DNA of 64,000 bases from Eutreptiella sp. 'Long Island Sound 2002' (GCA_964036045.1 OZ038392.1:18280612-18344611); one strand, 5' to 3'; positions 10,155 to 22,745 are shown, counted from the first letter of the stretch. The notes: generated by a model not told the origin, from the letters alone. A program made the numbers and translations.

Positions 10155-12740
10155 GGACTCACTTGCTCTTTTCCTGCCCATGTTCGCTGGACACCTACCA
10201 GCCCCCAGTGTGGACACCCTTCAGGCAGCATTTCCACAAACCAAGGTGGGGACATGGTCTTATTTCACAACCTGGATCCGTTCGCAATGGGCAGCGTGGG
10301 ACAACAAACACAAAAAGGGCGTCCATCATCCTCTGGTATGCCGTCTAGGTTGGCTGGGCCCATGCCTCAAATCAGGTGCCCATTTATGACATGAAGCTAG
10401 ATCCAAAGGGGGAGGCCATCCTTCACACTCCCATTAAGCTGGATGATATGACTCGCCTGGTGACAACCATAGCCAAAGACATGTTCATTGATCATCCACT
10501 GGGTGGCGCACACCACGAGATGCCTCGGGACTCACAGCCAATGTGGAAACATATGTTGCTTCACTCCGCAGACTCTGGTGCACCAGATGACCCTTTGACC
10601 ATGGTGATGGATGATGTGTAGTTGTACCCTGACAAACTGGTTGGTCCGGCAGCAGCATCCCTCAGGCAACTGCTATCATGGGCTCACGACTAGCTGGCAG
10701 CTTGGGTGCGGTGAGGATGTCACAGCAGCTTCACTCAGCCCTGCGCCTCATCCTTTCCAGAGTATCACCTTCTCAGGTCTCCTCTCTCCAACGACATAGC
10801 GGCATAGAACGACTAGTGTGTCAGATCTCACCCTCAAAGTGCTAACCTTGCAGAAAAGAGCAAGTTCATATCTGAGCTGAGACCACTCATCCGGGAAGCA
10901 CCACCAAACAAGGATTAGTTTGAAGTGGCCCTCTCACTGCTAATTGAAATCCTAGATCACCCTCTGACAATGGACCATGCTAGGTTGCTGGAGAAGGTAT
11001 CTGACAAGGCCACCATGTGTGTTGCACTTCGCCAGGTGGTTGACAAAGTATCAGACAAAAGGTTCGCACCCTGTCTCACACCATGAACAAATTGCTGACA
11101 CCACAGTCCCCATCATCACCAGGTGATGCCTGCTCAAAAGCTTGCTAGACAATCCCCGGAAGACTGCTGCACCTCCAGTGCCTGCTCCTGAATCTATCCT
11201 ACCCGAAAAAGCCATCTCAGCAGGGGGCTCCAAAGCCCCCAGCAAATCAGGAGTATACTACCTCAGCAATCCCACTATCTGATACCGGTGACGTTGTCCG
11301 CATACATGGTCTCTCAACGGTGCATACAGCAAACAGATATCGCAGGGCCATAATGGACATTTTTGACCATGCCTGCAACATTCAAGAGGTTTCTACCTTC
11401 TTCTCCTCAAGCCACATGTTATTCGCAGCAGGTTCAAGTCTGAACGGGTGTTGGAGTTCGGGTCCAAAGATGGCTTTGTGCTGTGTGCAAGGGCACATGA
11501 TACTCAGGGCAACCATTACCACCCTCTGGGCAAGAGGAAGGCACCGGATCAGGCATGACCACCACCCAGGCAATGTGAACCAGCCAGGTCCATGTCAGCC
11601 CCACAGCCCTGGACATCCATGGCGTCCGGCAATGCATGGGCAACACAAGGAGTGGCGCCCTCTCAGCAGGGCACTTGGCAGACTGGTCAGCGACTGCGCC
11701 TACCCCTACTGATGTACCTGCTGCTCCTGTGCCCCCTCCAGTCCCACCACAGTTGACGCTTGTCTACTATCAAGATGCTGGATCAGGCTCCTCATATGGT
11801 GCCCAACAAGCATTTCCTCAAGGCACCACCTCTCGCCAGTGGGTGTGACACCCAATACTGTCAGTAGGCTACAGAGTAGACCACATTTCACGGTGGGTCC
11901 TATTTGTATGTGCAGGAAGCATGGACCTGCACTCCACAGTGTCAATTTTTGCACAGACGCTGCCCAATGTTGTGCCAGAACCGAATATGCCTTCCATGCC
12001 AGATCATGTTCCTCATGTTGCAGTCTGCTGGATGTGTGGAACATTGCACACAGTGCACAAGCCGTGTCCTGAATGTGGCATGATGGCTAGCCTAAGCATG
12101 CCCCAGCTAGCCTGTCAACCGGCCATAGATATCGTATCCCATTACCCCTACCTGCCCCCCCCCCCCCGTGTGTCACGGTACCTAGGCTGCCTCTCTCCTC
12201 TTGCACTGCAGGGTCTACCGAGCACCTTGCACAGATGGGTGACTATGGTCTCCAAGTCCTTGATGACTAAGCTCAATAGATCCAGTCTTGTTGTCACTCC
12301 ACCAATACATCATGCCAAACTACCGCTAGCCCTGGCCAGTGCCAAAACATCCCGACAGCGTCGTTTACAATCTCTTGAACCTCCTGCCCCCCCCCCCCCT
12401 TCCCTGGTATTGTGTATCCAGTATGTCAGCCTCTGTCACACCGATGCCAAGCCGATGATTGGGCCCCCTATCAAGTGGCCGGGGCAAAACAGGGCTGTGC
12501 AATGCGAGTGCTCTATCCATATGTGTCTAACGCCGATGGCGTGCTGCTAAGAAATGTAGCACAACACTCACAAGTCCAATATGCAATCATTGCCCTAGGG
12601 CAGCTGGTCCGTGTTACGACACCAGCACGCCCACACCCCAATGTTGCTCCTAGCATCAGTATGTGCCTGCGCACCAACAAGGCCTGGTGGGCCAGCTTGG
12701 GTCACAGCTTTAAATGGCTATCACGGACAGACAAGCCGGC
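10155..12740 (+). other. Stretch upstream of decayed LINE endonuclease; no confident gene
   Basis: Only short broken frames occur here. Position just upstream of the endonuclease remnant suggests decayed ORF1/5' sequence of the same LINE, but I see no diagnostic motif. Runs of C occur near 12162 and 12390. Confidence 0.4.
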
Positions 12741-13807
12741 CCTGCTGGTCGCCAGCATGAACTGTGGTGGACCGCGTTAGCAGCTGGATCTTCTGCAGCA
12801 GGGCCTGCTGTACAATGATGCCGATGTCTACCTGCTCTAGGAAATCTAGGAAATGCAGTTGTCACACATACTCATCCTCACAATGAATGTCATTGTGCAC
12901 AGTGCAATCCAAGGCCCGGGAAAGGGCCCATCTATGATGATACACCGTCGCATCCTCGACCCTGTTCAGCCAAGCCAACCCTATGCAGGGAGAACCGAGG
13001 TGTTGCATAATAGCAAATAATGGGTTGCAGTGCTGGGAAGTCATGCAGGGGGGGGGTGTAGCGTTGTGTGTAGCTGTGCATCTTGACCCAGAGACTAATG
13101 CTACAGCGAGGGAACAGCAAATGGAACAGTTGGGGGCCCTTGTCTACAAGGCCAAGCCAACAGCCACCGTGGTGGGGGGTGATTTTAACAACAGGCGCAA
13201 CAACACGAATTGTGTTGCTAGGGTGCTACAAGAAGGGGCGTCGTTGGGCATGTTACATCTTGACTACCCTCTGGGCGAGTACACCAACTATGTGCATAAA
13301 CGGGATGGCGACATGGCTACTGAGATTGTCTATATACTGCACTCTCGCTACCTCAGGGTTGTTCACAAACGGGTCAGTCGAGGGGTTAGTACGCATGCGT
13401 TACTGTGGGTACAGCTTACAAGCCTGCCTGCCACTACAGTCACCACGTACAGCAAACACTACCGGCACAGAGGTACACCAACTGTGACATTGCAAGCCCT
13501 ACCAGCACTCACAGGCCTGTTCTGGTGCTGGCCGAGCAGGCAGGTGAGCCACCCAGATGTCTGGATTCATGCATACTTGATGCTAGCAGACAGCCTGCTT
13601 CCCCCGGCCCTGGTGAGGGGCAGTGCAGTGTCTATGTTTGCCAGGGGTCGATGTGTACTGCGCAAAGGGGTCACACCAGCTGCTTTGGCACACTGGCATC
13701 AGGACATGGGATCCCACATGCTTCTCAAGGGTTTCCAGAGTGAGCAGAGTATCCTGCAGTCTATCAGCCTGACCTCTCATACGCCCAAGGCACCCTTCTT
13801 TTGCTGA
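12741..13807 (+). pseudogene. Decayed LINE: AP-endonuclease remnant
   Basis: A frame ending at 12780 carries KPALLVASMNCGG, which resembles the first strand of an APE-type endonuclease. It is followed by stops. The frame 12983-13807 then contains VVGGDFNNRRNN (the GDFN motif) and THALLW near the place where the SDH motif would sit. APE-type endonucleases nick the target DNA for LINE insertion. Several stops and frame changes are needed to join these pieces, so the gene is dead. Base composition is much less C-rich than in the giant LINE at 34792-62626, and the protein is not close to its endonuclease, so this is a different and older family. Confidence 0.55.
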
Positions 13808-13874
13808 ACCCACTCCTAGACGCTGCCCATAGCTAAAAGCTCACACACATGTCACACAATCAGACTCAGAAGCT

Positions 13875-15396
13875 ATGGCACAAGCAATGTCCCAGCTTGA
13901 GTTTTACCATGCCCACACAAGTGACAATATGAACCTTGTCTTGCTAATGGACCTTGCCCTGCAGCCCAAACAGCATGTGCTCCAGGATGAGCCAAGTTTT
14001 TTTCATCTATTTCAACATCTCAGGCAAGGGTACTCTAGCCCGTTTTCCACTACTCCACATGTGGGCTCATTTGAGCGCACACCAATCCTTACAACCACCA
14101 AGCTCAGGCGGTCGCTTGACAAAAGGGGGCTCGCCAGCATCCTCGGAGGACGACCTGTCAATTCTCATATTACACAATATGGCCCGAAGTGCACTCTGTG
14201 CATCGCTAGTGTATGCTGAGCTGCTCAGTGTTGCCAGGGACATTGTCCAATGTTGTCAACTGTTAGTGTGCAAGGGTTGTCTACCCTTCCTGTTCCAATC
14301 ACACAGACCTATCAAACTCGGTTCTGCATTGAATAGAGTGATTGCTAGCGTAGTCCAGATAGAAGTTGATCACCGGTATGAGAGAGATGGCTCTTGGGCA
14401 GGCTCAATGGTGGCATATAGAAAAGAGATGCCCCCACACACCTTGGCATTCATGATGCGTGCGGCTATGCATACCTCCCTATTGCAGACAGGGGAAGCAC
14501 ATATTCCTGAGGGAGATGAATCAGGTGCGTTTGACCGCTTGTTTAGGGAGGACATGGCACTGTACAGTGCTGCCTGGCCTTCCCGGTGCCTTTCCTTTTG
14601 GATCATGGGCCAAGAATTTCTATGGACGGCAGTAGAACAAGCTCTGGACACCACAGGGGCTTGCGCCACTAGGTCACATGGGCATAGGGTAGGCTTAAGG
14701 ATGAACCTTCTCAGCCACTGGGTATGTTGATGTTGGCAAGCTTCCTACCAGGGCGCTGCACACAAAAGCAGATGGCTGCTAGCTGCAGCCAGGGTCCCCC
14801 TCTTTGAATTTTGTTTCAGTGATGATCGTCACTGGTTGGGACGGACCCAGAGGGAGGCAGCACGAAGAGTCACTCATGCCCATATACCTGCTAGGGATGC
14901 CTGTGCCCCGAGTAATCCTAGCAAAACAGTTTAGACAATTCTGCGTGCATCACCAGGTGGTCATATCAAGAGGGTGCAAGGCGAGGTAAGTGCGCAGGGA
15001 GCCACAACCCAAGCGACCAGAGAGGTTCCGGTTATGGTAGGTATCACCCTAGGGCCAGATACCTGGCCACCCAAACTACTGTTCGCATTCCGTGCAAAGG
15101 CAGCAAAGTTTAAATCATACTTGCACAGGTACACCCTCTCCTACCTGCTGGGAATACGTTCCCTGCAGGCCTATGTGTCTAAATTGGACTATGTGGCAAG
15201 AGGGTCGTCCCTGCCAGGGCTACTTTTGTCGGATCTTCAGCCCAGTGTGAAATCAGTGTGGAGAGTCCTCCTGTGCTTGCCTCAGGACACACCGACAGCA
15301 GCCCTCCGGACCCCCATCACAGCCGCGGGGTGGGGTGCACCAAACCTGGAGGTTTGTGAACAGGTGAACTTTCTGCATGGATATTGTGCTCCCTAG
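13875..15396 (+). pseudogene. Decayed LINE: reverse transcriptase remnant
   Basis: Broken frames at 13875-14219, 13954-14730 and 14974-15396 continue downstream of the endonuclease remnant. The second contains FQSHRPIKLGSALNRV, fitting the RT fingers region where RPI is conserved, and DESGAFDRL, fitting catalytic motif A. I cannot find the YADD-type motif C, so the palm is incomplete or scrambled. The third frame (residues such as YLLGIRSLQAYVSKLDYVARGSSLPG) would fit the thumb or C-terminal region. This is a non-functional fossil. Confidence 0.5.
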
Positions 15397-16886
15397 GCCG
15401 GCAATGCCTTTGTGGGAGAGACTCCGCGTTCATTCTTAAAAGCCACCTAAACGCATCCATCATTTTTTACTCAAGCCCTTCCGTCCTGAATTACTACGCC
15501 TCAAAACTGACTTCAGCCTAGAGTGCCTTCGGTCGGCCCTTCGGGAGCTTACCAGTCACTTGCAAAGTCTCAAGACTTCTACAGAACTAAGAGTGCACCT
15601 CTCTCATTCATCTGCCATGGAGGAGCTCTCCGGTGCATAATCAAACAATGACAGGCCAGACAGGGGGCCCAGGTACCCTGTAAGTCAGCACCCAAACAAA
15701 CAGGGCAAACACGGGTAGATGAAACGGGCTATATGGGGTTTGTTTTCCCGAGCCCCCACAAGTGCTTTCTACCTCCTCTCCCCCCTGTGAGAGGAAAGCA
15801 ACTTAAACGCACAAACCACTGGGGCTTTGGTACCACTGTGCACAACAGTCCATTGTTCTTCTGAATGTTATTTTTGTCTGTAACATGTCTGGTGTCTCCC
15901 AAAAAAGCGCGCCAAAGCGCGTTCTTGGTGGCAAACTGATATTTCAGGGGTGCCATAGTCACTTTGGACAAAAAAGTGAGCCAAGGCGCGTTCTTTGATG
16001 AAAAATGGTTCTGCAACCGCTTGCAGGGCATTTGAGAGTTTCTGGCTGGCATGTTAATTAGGGTGCTACAAACCCACAATACCCGCAACCCAAGAGATCA
16101 AAAACCACAGCAAAAAGGCATAGGCACCATAACTCCACCGAATTTGTACCCATTTGGCAGCACACTCTTTTGAAACTATCCTCATGCCACTCCCCCCTTT
16201 ACCCCCCCATCACAAACGGTGGCTCTGTGTCATGACAGGCAGCACCCCTTTTTTGAAACTATCCTCATGCCCATCCCCCCTTACCCCACCCAGCACAACT
16301 AGTACCATCAGTTGGACCGGAAAATTGAACCATTGCTGCCCGTTTCTTGCAACCTGTTTGCCACTTCTTCACCCCCTATCTGCTGCACCTGACAGCACGT
16401 GACAGCATTCAACATCATCCTGCATTGCAAACACCAATTCATACTGCTTCCTGCACAGGGCACGCACGGAGAAGGGGTGTATGGGTCAACGCTGCACCTG
16501 CACCAGCACAGGGCAGGTCTGTCAGCACATCAGGGTAACCCCCCCCCCATATTTTCGCAAACGCCCCCACTTTGGGACCCCCTTTTGCCAGGGCTCTCTT
16601 GTTCCTCCCCTAGGGTAAGGTCATCCGGGGTAGGGGCAGGGGGGCAGGAGCAGAGCACCCTGTGCCCCTGGAGAAATCCCCCACCTGCCGCTATTTCCCA
16701 GCTTGTCTACTTGCCTTGCCCCCTTTAAATCAAGCCCCGTCTATCTGTCTAGTGCACAGTGCACCTCATGCACCTAGGCGAGAGAAAGGGCAAGACACAC
16801 CTGAAGGCTAGTGAATACTAACGGACCCGGGTCCCTGAAATGGAATCACATCACATCATAGGATGTATAACCACGTTTAAAAAAAA
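15397..16886. other. Intergenic stretch with short palindromic motifs; no gene seen
   Basis: No supported coding sequence. Near 15898 and 15969 are two imperfect palindromes of the type AAAAAAGCGCGCCAAAGCGCG, resembling the inner hairpins of the foldback at 16887-17174. The rest is C-rich, low-information sequence. Confidence 0.5.
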
Positions 16887-17174
16887 GTAAGCAACTTGCA
16901 ACCATGCCAAGACCAAAAAAGAACAATGCTGAAATATGGGTCTGTCAAAAAAAGCGAGCCAAAGCTCGCTTTTTTTCTATTTCCTGTATGATGGTAGTAC
17001 CAACCATGATGATGATGGCATTCCCAACCACCAACAAACGGGTTGGGAACGCCTGTTTGGTACCACCACCATACAGGTTTGTCAAAAAAAGCGAGCTTTG
17101 GCTCGCTTTTTTTGACAAACCCATATTTCAGCATTGTTTTTCTGGTCTTGGCATCGTCACTGTAAGTTGCTTAC
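16887..17174. repeat. 288-bp foldback element with nested hairpins
   Basis: Left arm about 16887-17006 and right arm about 17056-17174 are near-perfect reverse complements. Both begin GTAAGCAACTT from the outside and share ATGCCAAGACCA and ATGCTGAAATATGGGT. Inside each arm is a smaller palindrome, AAAAAAAGCGAGCC and its partner. The central part TTCCCAACC...GGTTGGGAA pairs too, so almost the whole element folds on itself. It could be a MITE-type foldback element or the source of a long hairpin RNA. I see no clear target duplication. Confidence 0.85.
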
Positions 17175-17635
17175 ACATAACCCCCTCACTTTCCCCTGAT
17201 TTTTTTTCATTTCTGGAGACCCACTTCAGGACTGGTTTTTCACCCCCCCCCCCAAATGTGCCCCGGGCGCGGTGCGGCCGTGTGCCAAAGAGGCCGTCTA
17301 AGATGGTGGCATGATTTGATTCTCGTCCTTATCCTTGTCCTGGTTGGGGTGTGGGACCTGGTGAGGGGGCTGAACAGCTTTCTGAACAGCAGCCGGTTGG
17401 GAGGGGGCTGGGGCGAGCCCCCCCCCCCCCCCCGATGGAGGGCGAAGCACGACTTGACCGGGGAATGCTGGCGGTGACGAAAGCTTTGCACTTGGGTGCC
17501 ACTAAGTGCAAAAAGTGTAGTGCAATGCACGAAGCGGGGTCTTTCGCAGGCTGCGAGACACGATTTAAAAAAACGTGTTTGACATTTGAAAATACCGTTT
17601 GTACAGAGAGGTGTTTCCGAACAACATTTCGGAAA
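17175..17635. other. Intergenic stretch with homopolymer runs; no gene seen
   Basis: Contains C runs near 17246 and 17420 and a GC-rich part changing to AT-rich sequence after about 17540. Nothing coding is supported. Confidence 0.5.
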
Positions 17636-18493
17636 TTTACAACGGAATCATTGTAAAATAGTTACAACGGAATCGTTGTAAATGGACATGTGAAAAATAA
17701 AAAGCAATGAAATACACATAATTCCTGGTTCAGATTTTCATTTTTTTTGTTGGTTATAATATAAGAAAATTGTTGTTTGTATGGGTGGAGAAATTGTTCA
17801 AACATAATGAACCAGCCATTTCAAACAGGTGAGTACAGAAAACATATTTCCCGGGTAGAAGAACAGTCATGTTTTTGACATACGTTTCATTTTCTACTAG
17901 TTTACAGCACCCTGAAACGAATATTTCACTGTTTCAAATGCATGAAAAATACAAAAATTTGAACCCGGATTTCATCAGAAATGCCCCATGACATGACCCA
18001 ATTACATACGCTAGATTTACAACGGAATCGTTGTAAAACTGAACCGCATTTTTTTGAAACGGTTTACCATTTGACAGCGTTGCCCAAAAGGCATTGTCAG
18101 CCGATAAAATTCATTCCCAAAACTGAAACAATATGAAAAATGAACCAATGCATATGAAAAAGGAAATTATACATCAAGCATACATCAGGCATACATGTAA
18201 ATGTAACGTGTGCAAGATATGACCCAATGTTACGTATGTACCATATAGAGGTCTCATTGTTAATGGCATACACATTACCATGTGTAACATATGTTATCTC
18301 ATAATTATCAAATCGTGAGGTTTGTGTGTGTTTTATAATGCGTCCTTAACAATGAACGCTTTAGGGTTTAATAATAACACAGAAAACCCTACAACTGTAC
18401 AGTTATGAAGCACAACATTCTAATGTAGTGTAGGTATAGCGGTTGTATATCTGAATGGTGAATACCTTATACAAAAACAAAAAACTCACAAGA

Positions 18494-18514
18494 CCCTAAC
18501 CCTAACCCTAACCC
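18494..18514. repeat. Interstitial telomeric repeat (CCCTAA x3.5), tandem copy 1
   Basis: Three full CCCTAA units plus CCC, matching the TTAGGG-type telomere repeat, sit inside the first 1.42-kb unit. This is not a chromosome end, because sequence continues on both sides. Confidence 0.9.
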
Positions 18515-19909
18515 AAATAAGGCATAATTATGGTAAAACCATGTATCCGAAACATTTGTTTTAGATTGACGCTTGAGGTGTCAGACTGATCCATTTGAGA
18601 AACAACCTATTTATTGGGTGAAAGGTGAATCTACTGTGCTGTATATTTGTGTGCTTTTGGGGGGTCCCACAGGAAAGGGCGGTTTGCTTTTGTGCAAATG
18701 ATTCGTGCACAGTAAGCAGTGTGTTGTACAAACATAAAAGTAGTTTCAACCAAGTGAGCTCAGAATACATGTTCTTGCAAGCAAACAATAACAAACAATG
18801 CAAATTTTACAACGGAATCGTTGTAAATTGAAAACAGTACCGTTCTAAAGCTAAAAACAAAGCATATGCAAACTCCATAAAAAAAGTGCAACGGCCTGCA
18901 AATCAAAAAAACCCAAAAATTGTTGTTGCTACATTAAGACACAACAATGCAGTCATTTCAGATTAATGATTTCACCAATTTGACCAACATTTGTAATGAT
19001 ACATAACAACACGGCTAGGTAAAATACACTCCTGGTCATTGTAGAGAATGCCGTTGTAGAGAATGGAAGTGCAGGAATCACACAATCACAAAAAAAAACG
19101 GCAATGAGGAAACACCTTTCTTTTGGATCACGTTTCTACAACCCTGCACTACCAAGACAAATAGGTTAGCGTAAAACTGGGCACCAGAGCAACACAAAAA
19201 AAATGGAAAAAAAGGGTTTCCAAATGAGAAAAGAGGAAATAGCGACTACAAAAGTGAAAAATTGGCCCCATGCAACACCCCAAATTGGCCCCGATTTACC
19301 ACCCCTAGACCATAGACAAGTTAACAAAGAACAATCAACGTTGGGGTATGTTCTGAAAGATGTCTTAATGATATTTCCAGGGTAAGATTCACAATGGTGG
19401 GACCGTGTTTTCCTGTGATGTTCCACAACCGCCAAATTTATGAACACATGGAAGGAAGCATGTGAGCAGACCCCTAAGGAATGGATTTCTGAGCGTTGCC
19501 CAAAAGGCATTGTCAGCCGATAAAATTCATTCCCAAAACTGAAACAATATGAAAAATGAACCAATGCATATGAAAAAGGAAATTATACATCAAGCATACA
19601 TCAGGCATACATGTAAATGGAACGTGTGCAAGATATGACCCAATGTTACGTATGTACCATATAGAGGTCTCATTGTTAATGGCATACACATTACCATGTG
19701 TAACATATGTTATCTCATAATTATCAAATCGTGAGGTTTGTGTGTGTTTTATAATGCGTCCTTAACAATGAACGCTTTAGGGTTTAATAATAACACAGAA
19801 AACCCTACAACTGTACAGTTATGAAGCACAACATTCTAATGTAGTGTAGGTATAGCGGTTGTATATCTGAATGGTGAATACCTTATACAAAAACAAAAAA
19901 CTCACAAGA

Positions 19910-19930
19910 CCCTAACCCTAACCCTAACCC
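19910..19930. repeat. Interstitial telomeric repeat (CCCTAA x3.5), tandem copy 2
   Basis: Identical tract to the one 1416 bp upstream, at the same place in the second tandem unit. Confidence 0.9.
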
Positions 19931-22041
19931 AAATAAGGCATAATTATGGTAAAACCATGTATCCGAAACATTTGTTTTAGATTGACGCTTGGGGTGTCAG
20001 ACCGATCCATTTGAGAAACAACCTATTTATTGGGTGAAAGGTGAATCTACTGTGCTGTATATTTGTGTGCTTTTGGGGGGTCCAACAGGAAAAGGCGGTT
20101 TGCTTTTGTGCAAATGATTCGTGCACAGTAAGCAGTGTGTTGTACAAACATAAAAGTAGTTTCAAACAAGTGAGCTCAGAATACATGTTCTTGCAAGCAA
20201 ACAATAACAAACAATGCAAATTTTACAACGAAATCGTTGTAAATTGAAAACAGTACCGTTCTAAAGTTAAAAACAAAGCATATGCAAACTCCATGAAAAA
20301 AGTGCAACGGCCTGCAAATCAAAAAAACCCAAAAATTGTTGTTGCTACATTAAGACACAACAATGCAGTCATTTCAGATTAATAATTTTACCAATTTGAC
20401 CAACATTTGTAATGATACATAGCAACACGGCTAGGTAAAATACACTCCTGGTCATTGTAGAGAATGCCGTTGTAGAGAATGGAAGTGCAGGAATCACACA
20501 ATCACAAAAAAAAACGGCAATGAGGAAACACCTTTCTTTTGGATCACGTTTCTACAACCCTGCACTACCAAGACAAATAGGTTAGCGTAAAACTGGGCAC
20601 CAGAGCAACACAAAAAAAAATGGAAAAAAAGGGTTTCCAAATGAGAAAAGAGGAAATAGCGACTACAAAAGTGAAAAATTCGCCCCATGCAACACCCCAA
20701 ATTGGCCCCGATTTACCACCCCTAGACCATAGACAAGTTAACAAAGAACAATCAACGTTGGGGTATGTTGTGAAAGACGTCTTAATGATATTTCCAGGGT
20801 AAGATTCACAATGGTGGGACCGTGTTTTCCTGTGATGTTCCACAACCGCCAAATTTATGAACACATGGAAGGAAGCATGTGAGCAGACCCCTAAGGAATG
20901 GATTTCTGAGCGATGCCCAAAAGGCATTGTCAGCCGATAAAATTCATTCCCAAAAATGAAACAATATGAAAAATGAACCAATGCATATGAAAAAGGAAAT
21001 TATACATCAAGCATACATCAGGCATACATGTAAATGTAACGTGTGCAAGATATGACCCAATGTTACGTATGTACCATATAGAAGTCTCATTGTTAATGGC
21101 ATACACATTACCATGTGTAACATATGTTATCTCATAATTATCAAATCGTGAGTTTTGTGTGTGTTTTATAATGCGTCCTTAACAATGAAAGCTTTAGGGT
21201 TTAATAATAACACAGAAAACCCTACAACTGTACAGTTATGAAGCACAACATTCTAATGTAGTGTAGGTATAGCGGTTGTATATCTGAATGGTGAATACCT
21301 TATACAAAAACAAAAAACTCACAAGAGCGCAAGAAAAACAGCAAATTTGCACATCTGTAGGTATCAACTAACCCACTTGAGTTTCTGAGCAATTAATTGG
21401 AAGCTGCAAGTGCATAGTGTAAAAATTTACAACGATTTCGTTGTAAATTTTGTGTCAAACATATGCAACTATCAGCTGATTGCTGAATAAATTATAGAAC
21501 AATAATATCATACATTATCAAACGAACACCAAGATACTGTGATTTAAATTTATTCACATCCTAAAGCATTCGTTTGCAGTTTATCAATTAATGAACCCAG
21601 AACTTCCAATTGAACACGTTTCACATAAAATTTACAACGGAAGCGTTGTAAATATTTGGACTGGATTTGCATTTTGAGACCGATGTGCAAAAGAAAACAA
21701 GCTTGCAAGTCCAACTGTGACTTAAAAATCTACAATGCCCTGTTGTAGATTTTTTCTTTTGGTTTTGGAGGACCGGAAAGGACAAATAAAAATCCTTATG
21801 GGAAAACATAACTTTTTGAACGTACACCAGTACGCTTCGCAGGGTTATTTCAAACCATGTACAAATTCAGAACTGATGTCAATGGAAACGAGTTTAAAAC
21901 AGATGTGCTCTTTTTTTTACAACGATCCCGTTGTAAATTTTATAACAGAAGCGTTGTAAAATTTATATGGGTGTTTTATGGACCTAGCAATATTTTTCGT
22001 CGTTGTAAATTTAAAAAAGTACAACGAAATTTACAACGACG

Positions 22042-22600
22042 GGTTGGTGTACAGGGGCCCATGGAAAAGAGAACCCTTGTAACTTAGTGGCACCCACGCT
22101 GCAAGCAGTGGCCCCTGTCCCCATGAGTGGGGGTAGTAGAGGCCGAGGTGATTTTCAGGTTATGTGATAGTTTCGTCTTTGGTTAGGCCACTTGAGTGGG
22201 TGTTGGTGTTTTCTGGATTCCTTTCCTAGACAAAACTTGTTGCTTCAGACTTTAACTAACCAGGAGGCGTTGAGAGGGGGGGAGGGGGCGCGGGAAAGAG
22301 GACCTCAAAAACGGTACCAAAAACTTGATCAAAAGTGTGCCGTAGGAAAAGAGAGAAGACGAGGGGGGGGGAGCCGGCCATTGTGAGAGGCCCATGTACA
22401 CGGGCCTCTGCGCCAAAAGTATTTTTGCCGCCTTCACTCCTCAAAAACCCCCCCCACCCCCGACATATACGGGCCGGCTGTCCCGTGGAGCCTGTGCCCC
22501 ATATCTTTCTTACAATTGTCTTTCACATCCACCGGATGTGGCCCCATGCAGTAGTATGGCCGTGGCCCACAACCTGAACCACCTCTCACTTGGACCACAC
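22042..22600. other. Region between the palindrome domain and RRM exon 2; no firm exon
   Basis: Further exons of the RRM gene on the - strand would be expected here, since the second RRM is cut after its RNP1 motif. I see no convincing continuation. G- and C-runs occur near 22280, 22360 and 22450. Confidence 0.4.
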
Positions 22601-22745
22601 CTTGGTTCTTCTCTTTGAACCCCACAAAAGCGCATCGTGGACTTGCAAATTCAACAATCTGCATGTATTCAACCCCGTCAAAAGCTTGCACCAGCTTTGC
22701 GGCCGTCACGGTGTCTGCCAAGTCGGTCAGATACAACATAAAAAC
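22601..22745 (-). CDS. RRM protein gene, second recognised exon
   Basis: Read on the - strand this exon starts after an AG acceptor at 22746-22747 and ends before a GT donor at 22599-22600. It encodes VFMLYLTDLADTVTAAKLVQ and, further on, PRCAFVGFKEK. VFMLYLTDL fits the RNP2 strand and CAFVGF the RNP1 strand of an RNA-recognition motif, and the length between them fits beta1-alpha1-beta2-beta3. It opens in phase 0, the phase in which exon 1 (23508-23735) ends, so the two can be spliced without breaking the frame. The remainder of this RRM (alpha2-beta4) should be in a further exon that I could not place. The product would bind RNA, probably in the nucleus; I do not recognise the specific protein. 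It could also be a partial duplicate. Confidence 0.55.

Larger units (their letters stand above)
18076..21325. repeat. Tandem 1.42-kb repeat, 2.3 copies
   Basis: Copies run 18076-19491 and 19492-20908, with a truncated third at 20909 to about 21325. They are almost identical, differing by scattered substitutions and small indels. The first two copies each carry a telomere-like tract; the third stops exactly where that tract would begin. Minus-strand frames of about 130 residues (19166-19564, 20565-20981) lie across copy boundaries and show no recognisable motifs. Confidence 0.93.
17636..22041. repeat. AT-rich domain with recurrent TTTACAACG-N4-CGTTGTAAA palindromes
   Basis: Eleven matches or close variants of a 22-bp palindrome (TTTACAACG, four variable bases, CGTTGTAAA) lie at 17636-17657, 17661-17682, 18016-18037, 18806-18827, 20222-20243, 21426-21447, 21631-21652, 21728-21750 (diverged), 21916-21937, 21939-21960 and the extended pair 21998-22012/22027-22041. 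The half-sites are conserved while the central four bases vary (GAAT, AAAT, ATTT, GAAG, ATCC), as expected of binding sites for a dimeric protein or of a repeated hairpin. Both edges of the AT-rich domain are marked by these sites. No protein-coding gene is supported; short ORFs here repeat with the tandem unit. Confidence 0.85.

Noticed and set aside
16877-17314. Short frames across the foldback
   Set aside because: They are mirror readings of the palindrome arms on opposite strands.
18494-18514. Telomeric tract considered as a chromosome end
   Set aside because: Only 3.5 units long and flanked by continuous repeat sequence on both sides.
19166-20981. Minus-strand frames of 132 and 138 codons, nearly identical
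   Set aside because: They recur because the 1.42-kb unit is duplicated, span unit boundaries and have no motif or clear coding bias.
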